Source: JAWRCU01 sp033542235 (GTDB taxonomy: Bacteria > Pseudomonadota > Alphaproteobacteria > Rhizobiales > Rhizobiaceae). Taken from it: a stretch of DNA of 64,000 nt. Positions within the stretch are counted from its first letter, which is position 1; the number at the start of each line of letters is the position of its first letter. Below are positions 44,279-52,633 of the stretch, in pieces. Position numbers and translations under genes: made by a program. The notes under the pieces are model-generated. The model searched no databases and was not told where the DNA came from. It worked only from the letters and a program-made list of their open reading frames with translations. The stretch lies in the NCBI RefSeq assembly GCF_033542235.1, contig NZ_JAWRCU010000015.1, positions 62,001-126,000 of the forward strand. Direction: 5' to 3'.

Positions 44279-45475
44279 ATGAGCGGTTCCGCGCTTTACG
44301 AGACCTTCGCGCGTGCGCCCCTGTCCTTCGAGCGGGGTGAGGGTGTCTGGCTGATCGAGGAGAACGGCGAGCGATATCTCGACCTCGCGGGCGGCATAGC
44401 CGTCAATTCGCTCGGCCACAGCCATCCGCATCTCGTTGCTGCACTGACCGAGCAGGCAGGCAAGCTCTGGCACATTTCGAATCTTTACGAGATTCCAGGA
44501 CAGCGCCGGCTCGCCGAACGGCTTGTCGAGCACACCTTCGCCGACAAGGTGTTCTTCACCAATTCAGGCGCCGAGGCGCTGGAATGCGCGATCAAGACCG
44601 CGCGCCGCTACCATTACGTCAATGGACACCCGGAGCGCTACCGCACGATCACCTTCGAGGGTGCCTTTCACGGCCGCACACTGGCGACGATCGCCGCCGG
44701 CGGCCAGCACAAATATCTGGAAGGCTTCGGTCCCAAGGTCGAGGGCTTCGATCAGGTTCCCTTCGACGACATCGACGCTGCGGCCAAGGCGATCACGCCG
44801 GAAACCGCTGCGATCCTCGTCGAGCCCATGCAGGGCGAGGGCGGCATCCGCTCGTTCCCCACGCAGTCGCTGAAGCGGCTGCGCGAGCTCTGCGACAAGA
44901 ACGACCTGCTGCTGATGTTCGATGAAGTCCAGTGCGGCATCGGCCGCACCGGCAAGCTGTTCGCCTATGAATGGTCCGGCGTGGCACCTGACGTCATGGC
45001 GATCGCCAAGGGTATCGGCGGCGGCTTTCCGATGGGCGCGTGCCTTGCGACCGACGAGGCCGCCAGCGGCATGACGGCCGGCGTCCACGGCACCACTTTC
45101 GGCGGCAACCCGCTGGCGATGGCGGTCGGCAATGCGGTGCTCGACGTGGTGCTCGCCGACGGCTTCCTCGATGAGGTCAAGCGCAAGGGGCTGTTCTTCA
45201 AGCAAGGCCTTGCGGCGATTGCCGACGAGTTCCCGACCGTGGTCGACGACATCCGCGGCATGGGGCTGATGCTCGGACTGAAATGCGCGATGCCGAACGG
45301 CAAGGTGAACGCTGCGCTGCGCGATCAGAAGGTGCTCGGCGTGCCGGCTGGGGACAATGTGGTGCGGCTTCTGCCGCCTCTCGTCATCTCCGAGGACGAG
45401 ATCCGCATTGGCCTCGACCGCATTCGCGAGGGCGTGAAGAGCCTGGCGCCGGCAACGGCCGCAGCAGCCAAGTGA
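44279..45475 (+). CDS. argD: Acetylornithine aminotransferase
   Basis: A 398-residue PLP-dependent class III aminotransferase that converts N-acetylglutamate semialdehyde to N-acetylornithine. Features are YLDLAGGIAVNSLGHSHP, FFTNSGAEALECAIKTAR, FHGRTLATIAAGG, FDEVQCGIGRTGKLFAYE and the PLP lysine in VMAIAKGIGGGFPMGA. The ATG at 44279 overlaps a GTG 3 bases upstream. An inverted repeat CCCGGGT/ACCCGGG lies directly before the start. argF begins within 11 bases of the stop, which is the standard rhizobial argD-argF arrangement. Confidence 0.95.
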   Translation: MSGSALYETFARAPLSFERGEGVWLIEENGERYLDLAGGIAVNSLGHSHPHLVAALTEQAGKLWHISNLYEIPGQRRLAERLVEHTFADKVFFTNSGAEALECAIKTARRYHYVNGHPERYRTITFEGAFHGRTLATIAAGGQHKYLEGFGPKVEGFDQVPFDDIDAAAKAITPETAAILVEPMQGEGGIRSFPTQSLKRLRELCDKNDLLLMFDEVQCGIGRTGKLFAYEWSGVAPDVMAIAKGIGGGFPMGACLATDEAASGMTAGVHGTTFGGNPLAMAVGNAVLDVVLADGFLDEVKRKGLFFKQGLAAIADEFPTVVDDIRGMGLMLGLKCAMPNGKVNAALRDQKVLGVPAGDNVVRLLPPLVISEDEIRIGLDRIREGVKSLAPATAAAAK

Positions 45476-45486
45476 CGAGCCGCGCC

Positions 45487-46404
45487 ATGGGCAGTTCCCC
45501 CCGTCATTTCGTCGATCTTTCGACTGTTTCGGCCGCCGATCTTCGGTTCATCCTCGACGACGCCGTGGTCCGCAAATCGCGGCTGAAGGCCGGCGAGCGG
45601 AGCCGCCCGCTCGAAGGCAAGGTGCTGGCGATGATTTTCGACAAGCCGTCGACGCGCACGCGTGTCTCCTTCGATGTCGCGATGCGCCAGCTCGGCGGCG
45701 AAACGATCATGCTGACCGGAACCGAGATGCAGCTCGGCCGAAGCGAGACCATTGCCGACACCGCCAAGGTGCTGTCGCGTTATGTCGATATCATCATGAT
45801 CCGCACCACCACGCATGAGCGGCTTCTCGAGCTTGCCGAGAACGCGACCGTGCCGGTGATCAACGGCCTGACCGACGAGACGCATCCCTGCCAGCTCATG
45901 GCCGACGTGATGACCTATGAGGAGCATCGCGGCAGCGTAGCTGGCCGCACCTTCGCCTGGACCGGCGACGGCAACAACGTGCTCCATTCGCTGCTCGAGG
46001 CGTCGGCACGCTTCTCGTTCGGTCTGCGCGTCGCGGTGCCCGAAGGCAGCGAGCCTGGCGAGAACTATGTCGAGTGGGCAAAGCGCAATGGCGGGCGTAT
46101 CGAATTTACCCGCACGGCCGAGGAAGCGGTCCGTGGCGCCGATTGTGTGATGACCGATACCTGGGTGTCCATGGGACAGGAGCACCGCGCCCGCGGCCAC
46201 AACGTCTTCATGCCCTATCAGGTCAATGGCGAGCTGATGAAGCTCGCCAAGCCCGATGCGTTGTTCATGCACTGCCTGCCGGCGCATCGCGGCGAGGAGG
46301 TGACCGACGAGGTGATCGACGGCAAGCACTCGGTGGTCTTCGATGAGGCCGAGAACCGCCTGCATGCCCAGAAGGCTGTGCTCGCCTGGTGTCTCGGCGC
46401 TTGA
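45487..46404 (+). CDS. argF: Ornithine carbamoyltransferase
   Basis: A 305-residue transferase making citrulline from ornithine and carbamoyl phosphate. The carbamoyl phosphate motif is FDKPSTRTRVSF, followed by the TDETHPCQLMADVMT region and the ornithine motif DTWVSMGQE, with the conserved cysteine loop FMHCLPAHRGEEVTDEV. The ATG at 45487 is preferred; a GTG at 45472 overlapping the argD stop is possible. It is cotranscribed with argD and probably hslO. Confidence 0.96.
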   Translation: MGSSPRHFVDLSTVSAADLRFILDDAVVRKSRLKAGERSRPLEGKVLAMIFDKPSTRTRVSFDVAMRQLGGETIMLTGTEMQLGRSETIADTAKVLSRYVDIIMIRTTTHERLLELAENATVPVINGLTDETHPCQLMADVMTYEEHRGSVAGRTFAWTGDGNNVLHSLLEASARFSFGLRVAVPEGSEPGENYVEWAKRNGGRIEFTRTAEEAVRGADCVMTDTWVSMGQEHRARGHNVFMPYQVNGELMKLAKPDALFMHCLPAHRGEEVTDEVIDGKHSVVFDEAENRLHAQKAVLAWCLGA

Positions 46405-46512
46405 TCGGCGTGTGATCAGCACCTATCTGCTGCGGATCAATCTCCTCGAACTGTGCTGCAAAACTGCGCCGAACGGCCTGCAAAGCCGCGCGCCGGAGTT
46501 TTGTGGAAGGGA

Positions 46513-47508
46513 ATGTGTCCAGTGACTGATCGCAGCGAACTCAAACTCGGAGATTTCGGCTTTGCCGGCGACGACCACGTCGTGCCCTTCGAGGTCGGAC
46601 CGCTCGACGTGCGTGGCCGTATCGTCCAGCTCGGGCCGGCGCTCGACACCATGCTTGCGCGCCATGCTTATCCGGAGCCGGTCGCGCGCCTGCTTGCCGA
46701 GGTCGCGGTGTTGACCGTGTTGCTTGGTACGGCGCTGAAGTTCGACGGCAAGTTCATCGTCCAGACGCGCTCCGACGGGCCGGTTGACATGCTGGTCGCC
46801 GATTTCACGAGCCCGCGCGCTTTGCGCGCCTATGCGCGTTTCGACGAGGAGCGGCTGGCGGCCTCCGTTGCGGACGGCAAGGACCGGCCAGAGGATCTGC
46901 TCGGGCGGGGCGTGCTGGCGCTGACCATCGACCAGGGCCCGCACATGCAGCGTTACCAGGGCATCGTCGAGCTCGACGGGGCTTCCCTAGAAGAGGTGGC
47001 GCGTGTCTATTTCCGGCAGTCGGAGCAGATCCCGACCGATGTGCGCCTCACGGTCGCCAAGCAGGTGATGGCTGACGGCGAGCATTGGCGGGCAGGCGGC
47101 ATATTGGCGCAATTCCTGCCGGAAGCGCCGGAGCGGCTGCGCATGCCTGACCTGCCTGGCGGCGACGGGGACAATGGCGCGCATGCCGGGGCCCATCAGA
47201 TCGACAACTCCTGGCAGGAGCTGCTTCTTCTGTTTGGCACGGTCGAGCCGACCGAGCTCATCGATCCGAGCGTCGGCGCGGAGCGGCTGCTCTACCGGCT
47301 TTTCCACGAGCACGGCGTTCGTGTCTTCGAGGGCGTCAGGGTAGCCGACGAATGCTCCTGCTCGCCCGACAAGATCCGCGGCATCCTCGGCCGCTTCACG
47401 GCCGAGGAGATCGACGAGAGCACCGAGGACGGACGGATCAGGGTGAGCTGCGAGTTCTGTTCGAAGGCCTATCAGTTCGACCCGGCGGAGTTCCAGCCGG
47501 TGAATTAA
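46513..47508 (+). CDS. hslO: Redox-regulated chaperone Hsp33
   Basis: A 331-residue cytosolic holdase activated by oxidation. The N-terminal domain carries the Hsp33 folds (VEVLTVLLGTALKF-like AEVAVLTVLLGTALKFDG, FIVQTRSDGPVDMLVADF). The redox switch is in the C-terminus: CSC in DECSCSPDKI and CEFC in VSCEFCSKAYQF, the four zinc-binding cysteines. GGAAGGGA precedes the ATG. The gene follows argF by 108 bases in the same direction. Confidence 0.95.
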   Translation: MCPVTDRSELKLGDFGFAGDDHVVPFEVGPLDVRGRIVQLGPALDTMLARHAYPEPVARLLAEVAVLTVLLGTALKFDGKFIVQTRSDGPVDMLVADFTSPRALRAYARFDEERLAASVADGKDRPEDLLGRGVLALTIDQGPHMQRYQGIVELDGASLEEVARVYFRQSEQIPTDVRLTVAKQVMADGEHWRAGGILAQFLPEAPERLRMPDLPGGDGDNGAHAGAHQIDNSWQELLLLFGTVEPTELIDPSVGAERLLYRLFHEHGVRVFEGVRVADECSCSPDKIRGILGRFTAEEIDESTEDGRIRVSCEFCSKAYQFDPAEFQPVN

Positions 47509-47516
47509 AACGAGGA

Positions 47517-47605
47517 AGCGCTGGGGACAGTTTACTTTTTTCCGCAGAAAGCGGCGGCTCTTCAAGGCTGGCACGAGCGGAAAAAAGTAAACTGTCCCCA
47601 GCGCT
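47517..47605. terminator. Perfect 29-bp inverted repeat, bidirectional terminator between hslO and apaG
   Basis: Arms 47517-47545 and 47577-47605 are exact reverse complements with a 31-base loop. Each arm has GGGGACAGTTTAC followed by a T6 run or its A6 complement. It sits between the stops of two convergent genes (9 bases after the hslO stop, 6 before the apaG stop), so it can end both transcripts. The GGGGACAGTTTAC block recalls a widespread intergenic palindrome seen in many Proteobacteria. Confidence 0.8.
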
Positions 47606-47610
47606 GAGCC

Positions 47611-48003
47611 TCAGTTCACCGTCCGCGTCTTGTCCGGGATGTCGAGCGAGAAGGCGGGGATGTCGATCTCGAAGATCTCGCCGCGGCCATTCTGCATCCT
47701 GTAGGTGCCGACCATGATCCCGGACGGCGTCGAAAGCGGGCAGCCGGACGTGTATTGATAGCTGTCGCCCGGATTGAGCTCCGGTTGCTCGCCCACTACG
47801 CCAGGCCCACGCACTTCCTGGACCCGGCCCGCACCATCGGTGATATGCCAGTAACGGGAGAGCAGTTTGACGAACTCGTCCGACTGATTGTCGATCGTCA
47901 CACGATACGCCCAGACATAGCGGCTCTCGTCGGGATCCGAGCGGTCCGCGAGGTAGAACGGCTCGACGTTCACTTCGATATTGTGCGTGATGGCGCGGTA
48001 CAT
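47611..48003 (-). CDS. apaG: ApaG protein
   Basis: A 130-residue single-domain protein. YRAITHNIEVNVEPFYLADR, VWAYRVTIDNQSDEFVKLLS and RYWHITDGAGRVQEVRGPGV, with GEQPELNPGDSYQYTSGCPL, match ApaG, a fibronectin-type fold of unknown biochemical role once linked to cobalt/magnesium resistance. The start is either 48003 or the ATG at 48012. It lies downstream of metZ on the same strand, as in other rhizobia. Confidence 0.95.
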   Translation of the reverse strand: MYRAITHNIEVNVEPFYLADRSDPDESRYVWAYRVTIDNQSDEFVKLLSRYWHITDGAGRVQEVRGPGVVGEQPELNPGDSYQYTSGCPLSTPSGIMVGTYRMQNGRGEIFEIDIPAFSLDIPDKTRTVN

Positions 48004-48123
48004 GGGCTCCATCCGAACGGTCGCGCCAATTCTGGACGAGAGAGCGCCCCGGTCAACAGCCTTTTTCCGAAATGCGCAGCAAAGTCTGCCCTCCGGGCTG
48101 CCGTGCCAACACAGCGCGCCCGC

Positions 48124-49317
48124 CTATCGTGCCGCTTTCAGCGCCGCGTTGATATCTTCGAGCAGGTCATCGACGTCCTCGAGACCGACGGAGATCCTGA
48201 GCGTTCCCGGACCGATGCCGAGCTCCGCGCGTGCCTCTTCGCTCACGTTCTTGTGCGTGGTCGTTGCCGGATGCGTGATCAGGCTCTTCGCGTCACCCAG
48301 ATTATTGGAGATGAGGACCACCCGCAGCGCGTTCTCGAAATCGAAAGCTGCCCTCTTGCCGCCCTTGAGGTCGAAGCAGATCAGCGTCGAGCCGCCGGTC
48401 ATCTGCTTCTTGATCACGTCCGCCTGCGGATGGTCCGCACGGCCCGGATAGATCACGCGCGCGATACCGGGCTGCTCGGCGAGGAAATCGGCGATCTTTG
48501 CCGCACTCTCGGTCTGCTGGCGCACTCGGATCGGCAGCGTTTCGAGGCCCTTGAGCAGTGTCCAGGCGTTGAACGGCGACAGGCTCGGGCCGGTGTGGCG
48601 GAAATAGTCGTGCAGATTCTTGTCGATCCATTCCTTGTCGGAGAGGATGATGCCGCCGAGACAGCGGCCCTGGCCGTCGATATGCTTGGTCGCCGAATAG
48701 ACGACGATATGCGCCCCGAGGTCGAGCGGCTTCTGCTGCAGCGGGGTCGCAAAGACATTGTCGACGATGAGCTTCGCGCCGATCGAGTTGGCGAGCCGGG
48801 CCACGAAGGCTATGTCGATCACTTCCAGTGTCGGGTTGGTCGGGCTCTCCAGGAAGAAGAGCCTGGTGTTCGGCCTCACCGCCTTCTCCCACTCCTCGTT
48901 CTTCGTGCCGTCGACCAGCGTCGTCTCGATCCCGTATTTTGGCATCAGCGTCTCGACCACCCAGCGGCACGAGCCGAAAAGGGCGCGGGCCGCGATCACA
49001 TGATCGCCCGCGCGCGCTGAACAGAGCAGCGCCGCTGCGACGGCAGCCATGCCGGAAGAGGTAGCGCGGGCGTCCTCCGCGCCTTCCAGAGCGCACATGC
49101 GCTTTTCGAACATGTCGACGGTCGGGTTGGCGTAGCGCGAATAGATGAAGCCGGGCTCCTCGCCCTTGAAGCGGGCCTCGGCCGCCTCCGCGGTCTCATA
49201 GACGTAGCCCTGGGTGAGGTAGATCGCCTCGGATGTCTCAGCGAAACCGGAGCGCAGAGTGCCGGAATGGACCATGGCGGTCTGTGGTTTCCAATTGCGC
49301 TTCTCTGGAGAAGTCAT
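48124..49317 (-). CDS. metZ: O-succinylhomoserine sulfhydrylase
   Basis: A 397-residue PLP enzyme of the cystathionine gamma-synthase family that makes homocysteine from O-succinylhomoserine and sulfide. Signatures are YSRYANPTVDMFEKRMCALE, ATSSGMAAVAAALL and the PLP lysine in VVYSATKHIDGQGRCLGG. GTGAGGATACGGACC precedes the ATG at 49317. Expression is governed by a SAM-II riboswitch and an intrinsic terminator directly upstream, so methionine sufficiency shuts the gene. Confidence 0.95.
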   Translation of the reverse strand: MTSPEKRNWKPQTAMVHSGTLRSGFAETSEAIYLTQGYVYETAEAAEARFKGEEPGFIYSRYANPTVDMFEKRMCALEGAEDARATSSGMAAVAAALLCSARAGDHVIAARALFGSCRWVVETLMPKYGIETTLVDGTKNEEWEKAVRPNTRLFFLESPTNPTLEVIDIAFVARLANSIGAKLIVDNVFATPLQQKPLDLGAHIVVYSATKHIDGQGRCLGGIILSDKEWIDKNLHDYFRHTGPSLSPFNAWTLLKGLETLPIRVRQQTESAAKIADFLAEQPGIARVIYPGRADHPQADVIKKQMTGGSTLICFDLKGGKRAAFDFENALRVVLISNNLGDAKSLITHPATTTHKNVSEEARAELGIGPGTLRISVGLEDVDDLLEDINAALKAAR

Positions 49318-49334
49318 GGTCCGTATCCTCACAA

Positions 49335-49366
49335 CAAAAAAACCGGCCGCGAAAGTCGCAACCGGT
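49335..49366 (-). terminator. metZ: Riboswitch-linked intrinsic terminator in the metZ leader
   Basis: On the minus strand, ACCGGTTGCGA pairs with TCGCGGCCGGT (with G-U pairs) around a 3-base loop and is followed by a run of T. It lies 18 bases before the metZ start and about 25 bases after the SAM-II aptamer. Ligand binding would favour this hairpin. Confidence 0.8.
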
Positions 49367-49390
49367 CCTCATGGCCTCTGGGCCTTACGG

Positions 49391-49450
49391 TCCTTTAGCG
49401 ACTTGTTTAACGTGGCTGCAAGCCGACCGGCCAAATCACCACGGGATAAC
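49391..49450 (-). promoter_or_regulatory. SAM-II riboswitch
   Basis: The minus-strand sequence carries the SAM-II consensus: CGTGGTGATTTGGCC, then GGCTTGCAGCCACG, TTAAACAAG and TCGCTAAAG in order. GTGG and CCAC-type segments (GCGTGG-like TCCCGTGG with CCACG) form the pseudoknot stems. It controls metZ, matching the known distribution of this S-adenosylmethionine-sensing element in Alphaproteobacteria. Confidence 0.93.
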
Positions 49451-49529
49451 GATCCCTTTAGACCGCCGTCCCGCTTGCGTCAATTGGGATCGCGGCTAAA
49501 GGTCGGGCCATCGAAACCGGAGTGAAAGT

Positions 49530-50624
49530 TTGCAGCAGCCTGGAATTCTGCCCGATCGCGAGATCGCCGCGCTGTTCGACGAAGGCGCGCTCGCCGCGCC
49601 GCGGCCGCTCGATCCCGATCAGATCCAGCCGGCGAGCCTCGACCTGCGCCTCGGCGACAGGGCATGGCGGGTGCGGGCAAGCTTCCTGCCGGGTCCGGAC
49701 AGCACCGTCGTCGAAAAGCTCGACCGGCTGAAGCTGCATGAGTTCGACCTTGCCGGCGGCGCCGTGCTCGAGACGGGCTGCGTCTACATCGTGCCCCTTC
49801 TGGAGCGCCTCTCCCTGCCCAAATGGGCGTCGGCCTCCACCAACCCCAAGAGCTCGACCGGCCGCCTCGACATCTTCACGCGGGTGATGACCGATTACGG
49901 CCAGGAATTCGACAAAGTCCCTGCCGGTTATTCGGGACCGCTCTATCTGGAGGTCAGCCCGCGCACCTTCCCGATCGTGGTTAGGACAGGCTCGCGACTT
50001 TCGCAGATACGCTTTCGCACCGGCAACGCGGTCCTTTCCGGGCAGGACCTTCAGGCGCTGCACCAGGCCGACGGGCTGGTCGCCTCGGAGACGCCGAACA
50101 TCACTGGCGGCGGCATCGCGCTGTCGATCGATCTTTCGGGCGACGCCGAGCGCCTGGTCGGCTACCGCGGCAAGAGGCACACCGGCCTGATCGATGTCGA
50201 CAGGCGTGCGGCGCATGACGTCCTTGATTTCTGGGAGCCGCTCTACGATCGCGGCGCCCGCGAGCTCATCCTCGACCCCGACGAGTTCTACATCCTCGTC
50301 TCGCGCGAAGCCGTGCATGTGCCGCCGCTCTATGCGGCCGAAATGACCCCCTTCGATCCGCTGGTCGGGGAGTTCCGCGTCCATTATGCCGGCTTCTTCG
50401 ACCCCGGATTCGGCCATTCGGCCGCAGGCGGCACCGGCAGCCGCGCGGTGCTCGAAGTCCGCAGCCATGAAGTGCCCTTTATCCTGGAGCACGGCCAGAT
50501 CGTCGGCCGCCTCGTCTATGAGCGAATGCGCTCGCGCCCCAAGTCGCTCTACGGCACCGACCTCGGCTCCAACTACCAGGCGCAGGGTCTGAAGCTCTCG
50601 AAGCATTTCCGGCCGGCTCGGTAG
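49530..50624 (+). CDS. dcd: dCTP deaminase (two-domain alphaproteobacterial type)
   Basis: A 364-residue protein with two dUTPase-like beta domains in tandem. The first half has ILPDREIAALFDEGAL and IQPASLDLRLGD, the second SSTGRLDIFTRVMTDYGQEF and later VPPLYAAEMTPFDPLVGEFR and VYERM. It deaminates dCTP to dUTP for thymidylate synthesis. The TTG start at 49530 has GGAGTGAAAG upstream. Divergent from metZ with the riboswitch leader between them. Confidence 0.9.
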   Translation: MQQPGILPDREIAALFDEGALAAPRPLDPDQIQPASLDLRLGDRAWRVRASFLPGPDSTVVEKLDRLKLHEFDLAGGAVLETGCVYIVPLLERLSLPKWASASTNPKSSTGRLDIFTRVMTDYGQEFDKVPAGYSGPLYLEVSPRTFPIVVRTGSRLSQIRFRTGNAVLSGQDLQALHQADGLVASETPNITGGGIALSIDLSGDAERLVGYRGKRHTGLIDVDRRAAHDVLDFWEPLYDRGARELILDPDEFYILVSREAVHVPPLYAAEMTPFDPLVGEFRVHYAGFFDPGFGHSAAGGTGSRAVLEVRSHEVPFILEHGQIVGRLVYERMRSRPKSLYGTDLGSNYQAQGLKLSKHFRPAR

Positions 50625-50634
50625 CAGGTGAATT

Positions 50635-51453
50635 GTGATTTCCCGGTCCGACAAGGTCGAGCATTTTCGGGCCCTTCACAAATCCGGTTGCTTCGTCATT
50701 CCAAATCCGTGGGACATAGCCGGCGCTCGGATGATGGTTGGCTTAGGGTTCAGGGCGCTCGCGACGACGTCCTCGGGCTATGCCTTCTCAAAAGGAAGGA
50801 AAGACGGCGCCAACGAAGTCAGTCGCGATGAAAGTCTAAAATACGCCGCCGAGATAGCGGCTGCCACCGATGTTCCGGTCACGGCGGATTTGGAAGACGG
50901 CTACGCAGAAACCCCATCGGGAGTGACAGAGACCGTTCGGCTTGCAGCCGAGGCAGGATTGGCTGGACTTTCCATCGAGGATCGTCAACCGAACGCCGGG
51001 AATCCAATTCGTGATTTCGACACAGCAGTTGCGCGTGTGGCGGCAGCAGCGGATGCTGCACGAACATACAACATCGTACTTACCGCCCGCGCGGATGGCC
51101 TCGGCAAGGGAATATACGATCTCGAAGAAGCAATCCGTCGCCTGCAGGTCTTCGAGTCTCTCGGTGCGGAGGTTCTGTACGCGCCGGGTGTTCCTGACCT
51201 GGCATCTCTCGAGAAAATCTGTGGCTCGGTCAACGCTCCAGTCAATCACGTGCTCGGGCAAGGCGTGTCGAGCTTGACGTTTGAGCAGATTGCGCAAGCG
51301 GGCGTGCGGCGAATAAGCCTCGGCGGTTCGTTGGCCCGAGCCATCGGCGGAGCGCTGTTGAACGCATGTCGGGAGATTGCGACAGGTGACTTCACAGCAC
51401 TGGAAACGGCTCCAGCTTGGAACGTTTTGCGTAGTCCCAAACCGGTGCTCTAA
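50635..51453 (+). CDS. Isocitrate lyase/PEP mutase family protein
   Basis: A 272-residue TIM-barrel enzyme. Family motifs are FVIPNPWDIAGARMMVGLGF, VPVTADLEDGYAETPSG (the active-site loop in place of the lyase KKCGH), LAGLSIEDRQPNAGNP and LTARADGLGKG. It belongs with oxaloacetate decarboxylase/PEP mutase-like proteins that act on C-C or C-P bonds of small keto acids. The GTG start has AGGTGAATT upstream and lies 10 bases after the dcd stop. Base use is less GC-biased than in neighbours, which could reflect transfer. Confidence 0.88.
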   Translation: MISRSDKVEHFRALHKSGCFVIPNPWDIAGARMMVGLGFRALATTSSGYAFSKGRKDGANEVSRDESLKYAAEIAAATDVPVTADLEDGYAETPSGVTETVRLAAEAGLAGLSIEDRQPNAGNPIRDFDTAVARVAAAADAARTYNIVLTARADGLGKGIYDLEEAIRRLQVFESLGAEVLYAPGVPDLASLEKICGSVNAPVNHVLGQGVSSLTFEQIAQAGVRRISLGGSLARAIGGALLNACREIATGDFTALETAPAWNVLRSPKPVL

Positions 51454-51783
51454 CACCGTGGCGGCGTGCTCGATACCTTCGCGATGAGCGCCGCCGCTTT
51501 CCGGATCCGCCCGCTGGCTAGGCTCAGCATGCGCGAAGCCGGCAGCGCGCCCCTTATCCTCGAGCGTTGACCCCCGTGGAAGAGCGAATATAACGTTCCA
51601 GTGATGATGATCCGCACTCTGAATATCGCTTCGGCCTTCTTCCTAAACCGCTGACGGCACAGCCGTCCGTGATGGAGATGCGGTCGCGCCCCAGCCTGTT
51701 GGCTGGCACGGCCAGAGCCGAAACAACCACGCCGCCCACCTCCGCGGGACCGGTAACGCGTGGTTCAGCGATAGAGAGATTTC
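51454..51783. other. Intergenic region without a supported gene
   Basis: About 330 bases between two unrelated genes on the same strand. A short plus-strand frame (MSAAAFRIRPLARLSMREA) is not recognised and has no ribosome site. I see no terminator or RNA structure. Confidence 0.35.
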
Positions 51784-52593
51784 ATGAACGATACGGGACG
51801 CTCGCGCGCGCTGAGCGATGCGCAGATTGAGCAATTCATCGAGCAGGGATTCATTCAGATAGATCAGGCCTTTCCTCGCGAGCTTGCGGAGGAGGCTCGG
51901 GCCATCATGTGGCGTGACATTCCTTTCGATCCGCACGACCCCGCGACATGGACAAGGCCGGTCGTCCGGCTTGCGGGATATGGAGGAGGGCCGTTCAAGA
52001 AAGCGGCAAACACACCTGCTCTCCATTCCGCTTTCGATCAGCTCGTTGGCAAGGGATGTTGGGTTCCGCGCGATGGGCTTGGAACTTTCCCGGTGCGTTT
52101 CCCCCATCCGGACGACCCGGGCGATGCCGGCTGGCACGTCGACCTCAGCTTTCCCGGCGATGACTGCGACTCGAATGAGCAGCGCGATTTCTCTTCCTGG
52201 CGGGTCAATGTGACCTCTCGTGGCCGAGCACTTCTGATGCTGTTTCTCTTCTCGGATGTCGCCGAAGACGACGCACCGACACGGATAAGGGTCGGCTCGC
52301 ACCTGGACATGGCAAGGTTCCTCGAACCGGCCGGAGAAGCGGGCAGGTCGCACATGATGCTCGAGGACATGGGCTCGGATCGGCCCGAGGCCCTGGCGAT
52401 GGGAGCGGCAGGCACGGTCTATCTCTGCCATCCCTTCCTGGTCCATGCGGCGCAGAGACATCGCGGCGCGGTGCCGCGCTTCATGGCGCAGCCGCCGCTC
52501 GGCCTGGCCGAACCCTATCGGCTTCATCGCGAAGGTGGTGCATATTCGCCAGTCGAGATTGCGATCCGGCGCGCCTTGGGACGCCTGGACTGA
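51784..52593 (+). CDS. Phytanoyl-CoA dioxygenase family protein
   Basis: A 269-residue Fe(II)/2-oxoglutarate-type oxygenase. The iron ligands are the HVD of GDAGWHVDLSFPGDD and the distal His in CHPFLVHAAQRHRG, followed by the oxoglutarate Arg region (RGAVPRFMAQPP). N-terminal helix IEQFIEQGFIQIDQAFPREL matches the family. The substrate is not predictable. It has no obvious operon partners. Confidence 0.9.
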   Translation: MNDTGRSRALSDAQIEQFIEQGFIQIDQAFPRELAEEARAIMWRDIPFDPHDPATWTRPVVRLAGYGGGPFKKAANTPALHSAFDQLVGKGCWVPRDGLGTFPVRFPHPDDPGDAGWHVDLSFPGDDCDSNEQRDFSSWRVNVTSRGRALLMLFLFSDVAEDDAPTRIRVGSHLDMARFLEPAGEAGRSHMMLEDMGSDRPEALAMGAAGTVYLCHPFLVHAAQRHRGAVPRFMAQPPLGLAEPYRLHREGGAYSPVEIAIRRALGRLD

Positions 52594-52633
52594 GCCATGC
52601 GGATATCTGGCCCCGAAACAGGGCCAGAGATTT

